This document shows positions 8,363 to 17,458 of a stretch of DNA of 64,000 nt, in pieces; positions within the stretch are counted from its first letter, which is position 1, and every line of letters begins with the position of its first letter. Origin of the DNA: VXNE01 sp963665455. Its GTDB lineage: Bacteria > Pseudomonadota > Gammaproteobacteria > Pseudomonadales > Azotimanducaceae. The notes under the pieces are model-generated. The model saw only the letters and a program-made list of their open reading frames with translations. It searched no databases and was not told the origin of the DNA. The position numbers and the translations under genes were made by a program. The stretch covers positions 1,178,001 to 1,242,000 of the forward strand of contig OY762279.1 of NCBI GenBank assembly GCA_963665455.1. The letters run 5' to 3'.

Positions 8363-9250
8363 TCACCCAACCTTAACAGCACCTTCATATCGCCGGCCTA
8401 TACCGTGGGAGTACTCTTCGTTAAACTGATTTGATGGCGTATAGACGAGCGCCGTGTTCTCTGTGCGCATGTGTATCTCGAAAAGCGCAATCGCCGTCAT
8501 CTTCGGCCCAAGCGATGCCATGACCGTATTATGCGTGTCCTTTACCCGCTGAAGCGCCGACTCTACTGCTTGTCGCCCTCTATCATCGGCGAACGCATCC
8601 ACCTCGAAAATGTGACAATCATAACTTTTTGACAAGGCCTTGCGATAATCTGCCATTGTCGCCTGATTCTTCTCGAAGGGCGAGTCTACTTGCACGCCAA
8701 ATAACAGCTTGTCCGGCTCAAGCCAGCTCACGAGGCGTCGAGCCCGATCTGGATCGAAGCCGACCGTGATGAGCAAGGCGGTCTTGGCGTCCGGTCTTGA
8801 TACGCCCGACAGCTTATAGACGAGTCGCGGTGCCCGCGGGTCCCGAGAAAGCCAATCACTCGCATAGCTAGCAGGGCTATGGTAGACATATCGAACTGGT
8901 TCCACGTTCTCTCGGAAAACCCATAGAAGGTACCAGATAATCTCCCGTGGCATCGTCGAGATATCTAGCATTACCTCACCGTCTAAAGCGGCCATCTCGG
9001 TCCTAATGATGTCAACAACAGCAAGCCAGTTTGCCGACGGAAAGCCGACTCGAAGACTTTCGCTCCTATATGCTATTCGGAGCCTCGCACAGTCCCCTTC
9101 TACCGCTGCTCGTGCTGATTTGGTGCGATCCGAGTACTCGTCCAAATAGAAAACCAGTAGCCGCCCAAAGCCCCCTTCCTTTAGACTCAACCTTGTCCCC
9201 AGTACGAAGCGTTCCTCCCAGCTCGCAAAGGTGACCAGTACGTTACTCAT
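8363..9250 (-). CDS. Rossmann-like protein with LDISTMPR motif, function unknown
   Basis: This 295-residue protein is not a family I can name. It begins with a beta strand (NVLVTFASWEERF) followed by a second strand GRLLVFYLDEYSDR, and has a striking MLDISTMPREIIWYLLW motif near residue 95 and later LLITVGFDPDRA and VMASLGPKMTAIALF segments. The alternating strands and helices suggest a Rossmann-like fold that may bind a nucleotide. It overlaps the upstream ORC/CDC6-like gene by 8 bases, so they form one unit transcribed against the methyltransferases. A defence-associated role is inferred from that context only. Base composition is lower in G+C than the flanks. Confidence 0.6.
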   Translation of the reverse strand: MSNVLVTFASWEERFVLGTRLSLKEGGFGRLLVFYLDEYSDRTKSARAAVEGDCARLRIAYRSESLRVGFPSANWLAVVDIIRTEMAALDGEVMLDISTMPREIIWYLLWVFRENVEPVRYVYHSPASYASDWLSRDPRAPRLVYKLSGVSRPDAKTALLITVGFDPDRARRLVSWLEPDKLLFGVQVDSPFEKNQATMADYRKALSKSYDCHIFEVDAFADDRGRQAVESALQRVKDTHNTVMASLGPKMTAIALFEIHMRTENTALVYTPSNQFNEEYSHGIGRRYEGAVKVG

Positions 9251-10118
9251 CTAGCAGATCTCCTTGCTCAGCCGCGGCGTCCTGCGGCAGCTTACCAATC
9301 TTGGCAGCCGTCCAAAGTGCGTCCGCTCGTAGCGATACCCTCGCGTGTTGACCCACGGGGTCCAGCCCCCGAATCGGCCAGAGTATTCGGTTTGGTACGT
9401 AATACTGTTCCCGTCCCCCGTCGTCCTTGGCAGGTCCCCTACGAAAATAGACCAGCTGGGCTTTTCGCAGGATCTTCAGAAGCCGCTCCACGTTCTCCAT
9501 TTCCGGCGCATCACGATTTGACACCGTGAATGAGATCGCCCTCGGCTCGGATTGGTGATGGTGTAATCTCCAACGAAGATGAACCGCCAGCGCATCAAGA
9601 AGGCGAAACGCGTCAGCACCGTCTTCAAGGCTGCATTCATCAATATCGCGCGACAGTTCCGTTTCGAGCCAATCCCACCTCCTTTCGCTCAACCTCAATA
9701 TGATCTCTGTCTGGATGCTTGGTTCAATCGAACGAAGCTCCGGCGCTCCCTTTCCTCCCTCCAGCGTAAAGTCCGTCCTCGAGATCGCTTGATCGAACAT
9801 CCAGTAACACGGCTCCAATAGGTTGCGCACCACTCCCGTCGAAAGGTAGACAATCGTCTCGAAGCCCGAATACGGAGGCCGATTAGCTTTGCTCGACAGC
9901 TCCCTGAAGTAGCGCGCCCGTGCGTACTTGTATACGAAATCCGATACCTGTTTCTGCTTTTTATACCTTTGTTCAGCCTCCACCTGGGTTTCTTCGCGGC
10001 TGCGTTGGAGCGCCGCACCCATGGTAGCGTTTTCCGGGAAGAAGTCTTCTGGGTCGACATCAATGCGGGTTCTCTGCAGGCGTTTCTTGACCAGCGTGTG
10101 GGCGTACTTGTAGAACAC
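9243..10118 (-). pseudogene. ORC/CDC6-type AAA ATPase, C-terminal part only
   Basis: The 291-codon frame starts at GTG 10118 and lacks any Walker motif. Its content (YKYAHTLVKKRL, EDFFPE, PYSGFETIVYLSTGVVRNLLEP, SIQTEIILRL, and a winged-helix-like C terminus) resembles the C-terminal half of bacterial ORC/CDC6-family ATPases found in defence islands, recalled from family knowledge. The expected N-terminal ATPase domain of some 300 residues is absent, and only 78 bases separate this frame from atpC. The upstream frame has an in-frame stop at 10167-10169. Loss of the 5' part at the island junction is the simplest reading. An intact small protein with a related fold is the alternative. Confidence 0.5.
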
Positions 10119-10196
10119 CGATGGCGAGGGTAGCAGTCTTCTAGGTCGTGGAGTCCACCAGCGTCGCTAGCTTGCGCACACCGCCACCGTCCGCCC

Positions 10197-10619
10197 TCAC
10201 CTTCGCCTCTTCCGCAACTCCTCCAACGTCCTCTGCCTCCCAGCCGCCTCCGCCAACTGCGCCGTGGCCAACGAGAAGTTGAAGTCCGCCGCCTGCTCCG
10301 AGATCGCCCGCTCCGCCTGCTCCTGGGCCTCCAGCGCCGCGGCCTCGTCAATGTCGTCCGCATGCAGCGCCGTGTCCGCCAGCACCGTCACCACGCTCGG
10401 CTGCACTTCCAGGAAGCCGCCGGAGGCGAAGAACACCTCCTCCTCCCCGTTCTCGAACTGCAGCCGCACCGGCCCGGGCTTGATCCCGGTCAAGAGCGGC
10501 GCGTGGCCGGGCAGGATCCCAAGCTCTCCCAGCGTCCCCGTCGCGATCACCATCGTCACGGGTCCAGAGAAGATCTCCTTCTCCGCGCTCACGATGTCGC
10601 AGTGCATGGTGGTGGCCAT
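10197..10619 (-). CDS. atpC: F1Fo ATP synthase subunit epsilon
   Basis: The 140-residue epsilon subunit closes the atp operon. It has the N-terminal beta-sandwich with the family motif GELGILPGHAPLL and an FFASGGFLEV strand, followed by an Ala/Glu-rich two-helix domain ending in LEELRKRRR. Epsilon sits on the central stalk of F1 and inhibits wasteful ATP hydrolysis. It lies 92 bases after atpD. In many gammaproteobacteria glmU follows; here the defence island follows instead. Confidence 0.97.
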   Translation of the reverse strand: MATTMHCDIVSAEKEIFSGPVTMVIATGTLGELGILPGHAPLLTGIKPGPVRLQFENGEEEVFFASGGFLEVQPSVVTVLADTALHADDIDEAAALEAQEQAERAISEQAADFNFSLATAQLAEAAGRQRTLEELRKRRR

Positions 10620-10711
10620 GGCCCTAGTGTCCTCGCGTAGCGTTCATGGGGGCGGTCTCGGTTCGGGTCTCCCCTCCGGTGGTTGCCATTTAGCGTGCCC
10701 GCGACGGCGCC

Positions 10712-12091
10712 TTAGCTCAACGTCTTCGCCTTCTCCCGGGCGTCCTCGATGGTGCCTACCATGTAGAACGCTTGCTGCGGCAGGTCGTCCGCGTCGCCGT
10801 CGAGGATGGCCTTGAAGCTGCGCACGGTGTCCTCGCGGGAGACGTACTTGCCTTCCTTGCCGGTGAACTGCTCGGCCACGAACATCGGCTGCGAGAAGAA
10901 CTGCTGCATCTTCCGGGCGCGGTAGACGAGGGACTTGTCCTCCTCGGAGAGTTCGTCCATGCCGAGGATGGCGATGATGTCGCGCAGTTCCTGGTAGCGC
11001 TGCAGGGTCTCCTGCACGCCGCGCGCGGTGTCGTAGTGCTCCTGGCCGACGATGTTCGCGTCAAGCTGGCGGGAGCTGGAGTCGAGCGGGTCCACCGCCG
11101 GGTAGATGCCGAGGTCCGTGATGGCGCGGGAAAGGGTCACGGTGGAATCGAGGTGCGCGAACGTGGTGGCCGGGGACGGGTCCGTGAGGTCGTCCGCAGG
11201 GACGTAGATGGCCTGTACCGAGGTGATGGAGCCAGTCTTGGTGGTGGTGATGCGCTCCTGGAGGGTGCCCATCTCCTCCGCCAGGTTGGGCTGGTAGCCC
11301 ACGGCGGAGGGCATGCGGCCGAGCAGCGCCGAGACTTCGGTGCCCGCCAGGGTGTAGCGGTAGATGTTGTCGATGAAGAGCAGCACGTCGCGGCCTTCGT
11401 CGCGGAACTGCTCGGCGAGGGTGAGGCCGGTAAGGCCGACGCGCAGGCGGTTGCCGGGGGGCTCGTTCATCTGGCCGAACACGAGGGAGATCTTGTCGAG
11501 CACGCCCGCGTCCGTCATCTCGTAGTAGAAGTCGTTGCCCTCACGGGTGCGCTCGCCGACGCCGGCGAACACGGAGAGGCCCGCGTGCTCGATGGCGATG
11601 TTGCGGATGAGCTCGAGCATGGTGACGGTCTTGCCGACGCCCGCGCCGCCGAAGAGGCCGACCTTGCCGCCCTTCGCCATCGGGCAGATGAGGTCGATCA
11701 CCTTGACGCCCGTATCGAGCAGCTCCACGCCGCCGGTCTGGTCCTCGAAGGACGGGGCCTTGCGGTGGATGGGCATGGTGGCCCGGGCGTTGATGGGGCC
11801 CTTCTCGTCGATGGCGTCGCCGAGCACGTTCATGATGCGCCCGAGGGTCTCCTCGCCCACCGGCACGGCGATGGGTTGGCCGGTGTTGATCACGTCGAGG
11901 CCCCGCGAGAGGCCTTCGGAGGAGCCCATCGCGATGGCGCGCACGACGCCGTCGCCGAGCTGCTGCTGGACTTCGAGCGTGAGCCCGCTGTCCGTCACCT
12001 TCAGGGCGTCGTAGACCTTGGGGACGCTGTCGCGCTCGAACTCGACGTCGATGACGGCCCCGATGACCGAGACAATGCTGCCATTGCTCAT
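10712..12091 (-). CDS. atpD: F1Fo ATP synthase subunit beta
   Basis: The 459-residue catalytic beta subunit contains the P-loop GGAGVGKT, the GERTREGND segment with the catalytic Glu region, the DNIYRYTLAG Walker B region and the ATTFAHLDSTVTLSR block. Length and start (MSNGSIVSVIGAVIDVEF) are typical. It forms the alternating hexamer with AtpA and makes ATP from ADP and phosphate. Confidence 0.99.
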   Translation of the reverse strand: MSNGSIVSVIGAVIDVEFERDSVPKVYDALKVTDSGLTLEVQQQLGDGVVRAIAMGSSEGLSRGLDVINTGQPIAVPVGEETLGRIMNVLGDAIDEKGPINARATMPIHRKAPSFEDQTGGVELLDTGVKVIDLICPMAKGGKVGLFGGAGVGKTVTMLELIRNIAIEHAGLSVFAGVGERTREGNDFYYEMTDAGVLDKISLVFGQMNEPPGNRLRVGLTGLTLAEQFRDEGRDVLLFIDNIYRYTLAGTEVSALLGRMPSAVGYQPNLAEEMGTLQERITTTKTGSITSVQAIYVPADDLTDPSPATTFAHLDSTVTLSRAITDLGIYPAVDPLDSSSRQLDANIVGQEHYDTARGVQETLQRYQELRDIIAILGMDELSEEDKSLVYRARKMQQFFSQPMFVAEQFTGKEGKYVSREDTVRSFKAILDGDADDLPQQAFYMVGTIEDAREKAKTLS

Positions 12092-12146
12092 TTGCTGACT
12101 TTCCTCTGCTTGTCCAGTGCGCCTCGATGCGTCGTCGTGCGCCGCT

Positions 12147-13007
12147 TCACACCGCGGCCGCGCCGCCGACGATCTCGGCGATTTCCTGCGTGATCGACGC
12201 CTGCCGCGCGTTGTTGTAGAGCAGCGTCAGCTCGCCGATCAGTTCTTCCGCGTTCTCCGTCGCGCTCTTCATGGCGATCATCTTGGCCGCCTGCTCGCAG
12301 GCGGTGTTCTCGATGACGGCGTGGTAGACCTGCGCCTCGATGAAGCGCGTCACGAGCCCGTCGACCAAGTCCTTCGCGTCGGGCTCGTAGAGATAGTCCC
12401 AGCGGTGCTGCATCGCGGTGTCGTCGCTCGCGTCGAGCGGCAGGAGCTGCCGGATGGTGGGGCGCTGGGTCATGGTGTTGACGAAGTCGTTCGAGATGAT
12501 GTCGAGGCGGTCGATGCGGCCTTCCGCATAGGCATCGAGAACGACCTTCACGCCGCCGATCAGGTCCTCCAGCACCGGTTGCTCGCCCACCTCGTTGAGC
12601 GCGGCGATGACGTTGCCGCCGAAGGCGCGGAAGAAGGCCGCCGCCTTGTTGCCGACGAGCATGAGGTCGATCTCGACGCCCTTGCCGCTCCACTGGGCCA
12701 TGTTGCGCACGAGTTCGCGGAACAGGTTGGAGTTGAGGCCGCCGCAGAGGCCCTTGTCGGTGGAGACCACGATGTAGCCCAGGCGCTGGACCTCGCGCTC
12801 CGTCATGTAGACGTGCTTGTACTCGGGGTTCGAGTTCGCCAGGTGGCTGATCACCTGGCGGATGCGCTGGGTGTAGGGGCGCCCTTCGTTCATGCGCTCC
12901 TGGGTGCGGCGCATCTTGCTCGCCGCGACGAGCTGCATGGCGCTCGTGATCTTCTGCGTGTTCTCCACGCTGCCGATCTTCTTGAGGATTTCCCTGCCGA
13001 CGGCCAT
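12147..13007 (-). CDS. atpG: F1Fo ATP synthase subunit gamma
   Basis: The 286-residue gamma subunit forms the rotating central shaft. The N-terminal coiled-coil segment KKIGSVENTQKITSAMQLVAA and the C-terminal counterpart ending in TQEIAEIVGGAAAV are diagnostic, as is the central STDKGLCGGLN block. It lies 35 bases after atpA and 55 bases before atpD. Confidence 0.98.
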   Translation of the reverse strand: MAVGREILKKIGSVENTQKITSAMQLVAASKMRRTQERMNEGRPYTQRIRQVISHLANSNPEYKHVYMTEREVQRLGYIVVSTDKGLCGGLNSNLFRELVRNMAQWSGKGVEIDLMLVGNKAAAFFRAFGGNVIAALNEVGEQPVLEDLIGGVKVVLDAYAEGRIDRLDIISNDFVNTMTQRPTIRQLLPLDASDDTAMQHRWDYLYEPDAKDLVDGLVTRFIEAQVYHAVIENTACEQAAKMIAMKSATENAEELIGELTLLYNNARQASITQEIAEIVGGAAAV

Positions 13008-13042
13008 GGGGTGCTTCCGTTACGTCCTCTTCTTCGACGCTG

Positions 13043-14596
13043 CTACGCGTAGCTGTGGGTGGATTTGAACTGATCGAGGGTCTGCTTCATGAACGCCTCG
13101 ATGTCGTCGTCGTAGGCACCGGTCTCGGTGATCTGGGCCATCCAGTCGCCGTGCTCGGAGTTCATGTAGGCGAGGAGGTCCCGCTCGAAATCGAGCACGC
13201 GCTCGACGGGCACGTCCTCCAGATACCCCTCGTTCGCCGCGAAGAGCGAGACGCCCATCTCGGCGACGGTCATCGGCGCGTACTGGGGCTGCTTCATCAG
13301 CTCCTCCACGCGGGCGCCGTGTTCGAGCTGGCGGCGGGTGGCTTCGTCGAGGTCCGACGCGAACTGCGAGAAGGCCGCGAGTTCGCGGAACTGGGCGAGG
13401 GCCATCTTCACGCCGCCGGAGATCTTTTTCATGAACGGCACCTGCGCGGAGCCGCCCACCCGGGAGACGGAGATGCCGGGGCTCATGGCGGGGCGGATGC
13501 CGGAGTTGAAGCGGTCGGTCTCCAGGAAGATCTGCCCGTCGGTGATGGAGATCACGTTGGTGGGCACGAAGGCGGAGACGTCCCCGGCCTGGGTCTCGAT
13601 GATCGGGAGCGCCGTCAGGGAGCCGGTCTGGCCCTTCACCTCGCCATTCGTCACCTGTTCGACGTATTCGGCGTTCACGCGGGCGGCGCGCTCCAAGAGC
13701 CGCGAGTGCAGGTAGAAGACGTCGCCTGGGTAGGCTTCGCGGCCCGGCGGGCGGCGCAAGAGGAGGGAGATCTGGCGGTAGGCCCAGGCCTGCTTCGTGA
13801 GGTCGTCGTAGATGACGAGGGCGTCCTGGCCGGTGTCGCGGAAGTATTCGCCCATCGTGCAGCCCGAGTACGCGGAGATGTACTGCATGGGCGCCGGGGT
13901 GGAGGCGCTGGCGGCGACGACGATGGTGTGGTCCATCGCGCCGTTCTCCTCGAAGGTGCGCACGATGTTGGCGATGGTGGACATCTTCTGGCCGATGGCC
14001 ACGTAGATGCACTTGATGCCGCTGTCCTTCTGGTTGATGACGGCGTCCACCGCGATGGCGGTCTTGCCGATCTGGCGGTCGCCAATGATCAACTCGCGCT
14101 GGCCGCGGCCGATCGGGACCATCGCGTCGATGCACTTCATGCCCATCTGCACGGGCTGGCTGACGGATTGGCGGGCGATGACGCCGGGGGCGACCTTCTC
14201 GATGGGCTCGGTGCGTTCCGCGTCGATGGGGCCCTTGCCGTCCAAGGGGTTGCCGAGGGCGTCCACGACGCGGCCGAGGAGCCCCGGGCCGACGGGGACT
14301 TCCAGGATGCGCTCGGTGCAGCGGGCGGTCATGCCTTCGGAGAGGCCTTCGTAGTCCCCGAGCACCACCACGCCGACGGAATCCCGTTCGAGGTTGAGCG
14401 CCATGCCGAACACGCCGCCCGGAAACTCGATCATCTCGCCGTAGCGGGCCGCGGCGAGGCCGTGGATGCGCACGATGCCGTCCGACACGCCGACGATGGA
14501 GCCTTCGTTGCGCGGCTGCGACGCCACGTCGAGGCTCTCGATGCGGTGCTTGATGATGTCGCTGATTTCGGAGGGATTCAGTTGCTGCTGCTGCAT
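13043..14596 (-). CDS. atpA: F1Fo ATP synthase subunit alpha
   Basis: The 517-residue alpha subunit has the P-loop GDRQIGKTA, the N-terminal MQQQQLNPSEIS start that binds the delta subunit, and the conserved block GIRPAMSPGISVSRVGGSAQ. It binds nucleotide without catalysis and alternates with beta. Length and order in the operon are normal. Confidence 0.99.
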   Translation of the reverse strand: MQQQQLNPSEISDIIKHRIESLDVASQPRNEGSIVGVSDGIVRIHGLAAARYGEMIEFPGGVFGMALNLERDSVGVVVLGDYEGLSEGMTARCTERILEVPVGPGLLGRVVDALGNPLDGKGPIDAERTEPIEKVAPGVIARQSVSQPVQMGMKCIDAMVPIGRGQRELIIGDRQIGKTAIAVDAVINQKDSGIKCIYVAIGQKMSTIANIVRTFEENGAMDHTIVVAASASTPAPMQYISAYSGCTMGEYFRDTGQDALVIYDDLTKQAWAYRQISLLLRRPPGREAYPGDVFYLHSRLLERAARVNAEYVEQVTNGEVKGQTGSLTALPIIETQAGDVSAFVPTNVISITDGQIFLETDRFNSGIRPAMSPGISVSRVGGSAQVPFMKKISGGVKMALAQFRELAAFSQFASDLDEATRRQLEHGARVEELMKQPQYAPMTVAEMGVSLFAANEGYLEDVPVERVLDFERDLLAYMNSEHGDWMAQITETGAYDDDIEAFMKQTLDQFKSTHSYA

Positions 14597-14639
14597 TCGT
14601 CTTTCCTCGATTCAGTTCGGGCTCGCTGCCTGCGGAGGG

Positions 14640-15179
14640 TCAGGTCCGGGTGAGGGATTCCGCGAGCTTGTCGAGCTTGCCGCGCACCGAGCCGTCGACC
14701 ACGGTGTCGCCGGCGCGCACGATGGCGCCGCCGATGAGCGTCTCGTCCACGACGGTGGAGACTTCGATGTCGCGCTCGTGGCGGCGCTTGAGGGCGTCGG
14801 TGAAGCTCGCGAGTTCGGTTTCCGTCAGGGGCACGGCGCTCGCGATCTCCACGTCGAGCACGCGCTCCGCCTCGGCCTTCAACGCGTCGAACTGCGCGCC
14901 GATTTCCGGCAGGAGCGGCAGGCGCTTGTTGTCCGCGAGCGCGTGCAGGAAACGGCGGCCAGCGTCGTCAAGTTCATCCCGCACCAGTTCGATGAGTTGG
15001 TGCGCCTTGGCGGCGTCCGGGACGGCGGGGGATTCGATCATGGCCTCCACGGCCGGTTCCGCCACCGCGGCCGCCGCGAGCGAGAGCATGCGCGACCAGC
15101 GATCCAACGCGTCGCGCTGGGACGCGAGGTCGAAGACGGCGTTCGCGTAGGGGCGCGCGAGGGTGGCGAGTTCGGCCAT
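14640..15179 (-). CDS. atpH: F1Fo ATP synthase subunit delta
   Basis: The 179-residue delta subunit links F1 to the peripheral b-stalk (OSCP equivalent). It starts MAELATLARPYANAVFDLA, the typical N-terminal helix, and ends with the VRAGDTVVDGSVRGKLDKL block seen in this family. Only six bases separate it from atpF. Confidence 0.97.
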   Translation of the reverse strand: MAELATLARPYANAVFDLASQRDALDRWSRMLSLAAAAVAEPAVEAMIESPAVPDAAKAHQLIELVRDELDDAGRRFLHALADNKRLPLLPEIGAQFDALKAEAERVLDVEIASAVPLTETELASFTDALKRRHERDIEVSTVVDETLIGGAIVRAGDTVVDGSVRGKLDKLAESLTRT

Positions 15180-15185
15180 GGGCGG

Positions 15186-15656
15186 CTAGAGCTCCGCCGC
15201 CAGCCGGTTCAGGAGTTCGCCGTGGCGGTCGCGGTCGATATCCGCCTCGAGGATGCGTTCCGCACCCTGCACGGCCAGCGCCGCCACCTCACCACGCAGC
15301 GTTTCGCGGGCGCGGTTGACCTCCTGCTCGATCTCGGCGCTCGCCGCTTCCTTCAGGCGGTCGCCCTCGTCGCGGGCGTCTTGCTTCGCCTGTTCGATCA
15401 TCTGCGTGGCCTGGCCGCGCGCCTGATCGATGATGCGCTGGGCCTCCGCCTGCGCTTCCTTGATCTGCTCGGCGACTTGCTCGCGGGCGCTCTCGCGGTC
15501 CTTCTCCGCCTCCTCGCCGGCGGCGAGGCCCTCGGCGATGGTCTTCTGGCGTTCCCGCATCGCCTCGATCAGGAACGGCCAGATGAACTTGTAGCAGAAC
15601 CACACGAACACGATGAACGTGATCGTCTGGCCCAGGAGCGTCATGTTGATGTCCAT
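15186..15656 (-). CDS. atpF: F1Fo ATP synthase subunit b
   Basis: The 156-residue b subunit has one N-terminal membrane helix (TLLGQTITFIVFVWFCYKF) and a long charged, Ala/Glu/Arg-rich coiled coil forming the peripheral stalk. The start MDINMTLLGQT is typical of gammaproteobacterial AtpF. Confidence 0.97.
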   Translation of the reverse strand: MDINMTLLGQTITFIVFVWFCYKFIWPFLIEAMRERQKTIAEGLAAGEEAEKDRESAREQVAEQIKEAQAEAQRIIDQARGQATQMIEQAKQDARDEGDRLKEAASAEIEQEVNRARETLRGEVAALAVQGAERILEADIDRDRHGELLNRLAAEL

Positions 15657-15715
15657 CGACTACCTCTTTCGCTGCCGCTTGCCCTGTGCGTTGCCGGGGG
15701 AAGGGCGTGCCGCCG

Positions 15716-15952
15716 TCAGCCGCCGACCGCGAAGATGACGTACAGGCCGATGCCGACCGCGATCATGGGCACGGCGTCGACCAGGCCCAGCACGATGAAG
15801 AGCTGCGTGCGGAGCATCGGCAGGAGTTCCGGCTGGCGCGCCACGCCTTCGAGGAACTTGCCCCCGAGGACGCCCACGCCCACCGCCGCGCCGACGGCGC
15901 CGAGGCCCATCATCAGGCCACCGGCCACATACAAGAGAACTGCTAGTTCCAC
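15716..15952 (-). CDS. atpE: F1Fo ATP synthase subunit c
   Basis: This 78-residue hydrophobic hairpin protein forms the c-ring. The proton-carrying acid is the Asp in GLVDAVPMIAVG, and the residues expected of Na+-coupled rings are not seen, so H+ coupling is likely. The polar loop RQPEL that touches gamma and epsilon is present. Confidence 0.98.
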   Translation of the reverse strand: MELAVLLYVAGGLMMGLGAVGAAVGVGVLGGKFLEGVARQPELLPMLRTQLFIVLGLVDAVPMIAVGIGLYVIFAVGG

Positions 15953-16013
15953 GGTTCGTTCACTCCTCTTTTTTCTCTGCCGAAGTCTCTGCCGAGAGTT
16001 TCTCTGCCGAAGG

Positions 16014-16847
16014 TTAGTGCTCTTCCTCCACGTCGTACGCCTGGGCCAGGTAGACCACGGTCAGCACGGCGAAGATGAACGCCTGGAGAATGATGATCAG
16101 CACATGGAATACCGCCCAGGCCCATTGCAGTATTCCGCCGAAGATTCCGATGGCCCACCCCACATACATGAGGGCGATCAGGATGAAAATCATCTCCCCC
16201 GCGTAGAGGTTGCCGAAGAGGCGCAGGCCGAGCGACAGGGGCTTGGCGAGCAGGGTGACCGATTCCAGGATGAAGTTGACCGGGGCAAGGATCTTGGGGA
16301 AGGGGTGGAAGGCGAGCTCCCCCAGGAAGCCGCCGGCGCCCTTCTGCCGGATGCTGTAGAAGAGGATGAGGGCGAAGACGGCGAGCGCCATGCCCATCGT
16401 GACGTTCGGGTCCGTTGTCGGGACGATCTTCATGTACTCGATGCCGAGGACGTACGCGAGCTGCGGGATCCAGTCCACGGGGACGAGGTCCATCAGGTTC
16501 ATCAGGAACACCCACACGAAGATGGTGAGGGCAAGGGGCGCAATGATCGCGTTCTGGTGGCTGAAGATGGAGCGGACCGTGTCGTCGATGAACTCAACGA
16601 GCATCTCGACGGCGTTCTGGAGTGCGCCGGGGACGCCCGCCGTCGCCCGTCTCGCGGCGATGCGGAGGATGAGGCAGAAGACGATGCCGAGGCCGATCGA
16701 CCAGCCCATCGAATCCACGTTGATGGCCATGAAGCCCATGGACGCGCCGTCCGCGCAGGGGGCGAACTGCCACGACCCGTCCGAGCACTGACCGTACGTC
16801 AGGTTCGTCAGGTGGTGCTGGATGTATTCGCCTGAGCTTTCCGCCAT
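16014..16847 (-). CDS. atpB: F1Fo ATP synthase subunit a
   Basis: The 277-residue membrane subunit provides the proton half-channels. The essential Arg is seen in LGLRLFGNLYAGEM. The N terminus contains an HHLTNLTYGQ segment as in other gammaproteobacteria, and five or six membrane helices can be read. It follows atpI by 78 bases and precedes atpE by 61. Confidence 0.97.
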   Translation of the reverse strand: MAESSGEYIQHHLTNLTYGQCSDGSWQFAPCADGASMGFMAINVDSMGWSIGLGIVFCLILRIAARRATAGVPGALQNAVEMLVEFIDDTVRSIFSHQNAIIAPLALTIFVWVFLMNLMDLVPVDWIPQLAYVLGIEYMKIVPTTDPNVTMGMALAVFALILFYSIRQKGAGGFLGELAFHPFPKILAPVNFILESVTLLAKPLSLGLRLFGNLYAGEMIFILIALMYVGWAIGIFGGILQWAWAVFHVLIIILQAFIFAVLTVVYLAQAYDVEEEH

Positions 16848-16925
16848 GTCTCGTCTGCCGGCCTGTCGCCGCCGTACCGTCTTGCGCGTCTTCCCGCGGC
16901 TTTACGCGCCTTTGCCTGTCCTGCC

Positions 16926-17300
16926 TTACCGACCTCTGCCCGGCGTCACGAGCGGGGCCACCGCCTGCGCGAGCAACGTGGCCGTCAGCGCCGCGAAGAA
17001 CCCGAAGGGCTCCACCGGCACGAACCGGAAGACCGCGACCAAGAGGAGCGCGGTCAGGGCCCACTTGCCCACGCCGCGCCCCAGCAACCTACGGGCCTCG
17101 GTCAGCCGCTCGGCCTCTCCTTCCGGGACCGCCCGCCGCACCGCGCCCACGGCGAAGTACGCGTTCGGCAACACGACCGCGAGGCCCCCAAGCACCGCCG
17201 ACCCTGCCTGCGCCGCTCCCACGATCCACATCGGCAACGCCACCGCCGCGACAACGACGCCCTGCAAGCCCACGATGCGGTAAGGCTCCGGCACGGCCAC
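16926..17300 (-). CDS. atpI: ATP synthase accessory protein I
   Basis: The 124-residue protein has four predicted membrane helices and the AVLGGLAVVLPNAYFAVGA segment shared by AtpI proteins. AtpI assists c-ring assembly or Mg2+ supply and is not part of the finished enzyme. It is first in the operon, as usual. Confidence 0.88.
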   Translation of the reverse strand: MAVPEPYRIVGLQGVVVAAVALPMWIVGAAQAGSAVLGGLAVVLPNAYFAVGAVRRAVPEGEAERLTEARRLLGRGVGKWALTALLLVAVFRFVPVEPFGFFAALTATLLAQAVAPLVTPGRGR

Positions 17301-17336
17301 GCTCGGACGAAGGGGAGGGTGCGCGAGGCGGGCGGC

Positions 17337-17365
17337 ATTATACGGAGGAGGGTGGGGGATTTGAA
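17337..17365 (-). promoter_or_regulatory. Putative sigma70 promoter for the atp operon
   Basis: On the minus strand a perfect -10 hexamer TATAAT occupies 17342-17337. A weak -35 TTCAAA (17365-17360) sits 17 bases upstream. The start point would fall about 30 bases before the atpI ATG. The perfect -10 stands out in this GC-rich sequence; the poor -35 leaves doubt. Confidence 0.5.
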
Positions 17366-17458
17366 GGTGGTTCGATGGCGGCAGTCGCCGGTAGTCGCTC
17401 GATAGCAGGCGGTGGCGGGCGGCTCTGCCGGGGACTCGCCGCCCTTGCCGAACGTGCT

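Noticed and set aside
13055..14653. A frame of over 500 codons on the plus strand opposite atpA
   Set aside because: Shadow of atpA; composition is that of reverse-complemented coding sequence.
14466..16835. A frame of almost 800 codons on the plus strand opposite atpHFEB
   Set aside because: Shadow of the conserved atp genes, with repetitive Arg/His/Asp-rich translation and no motif.
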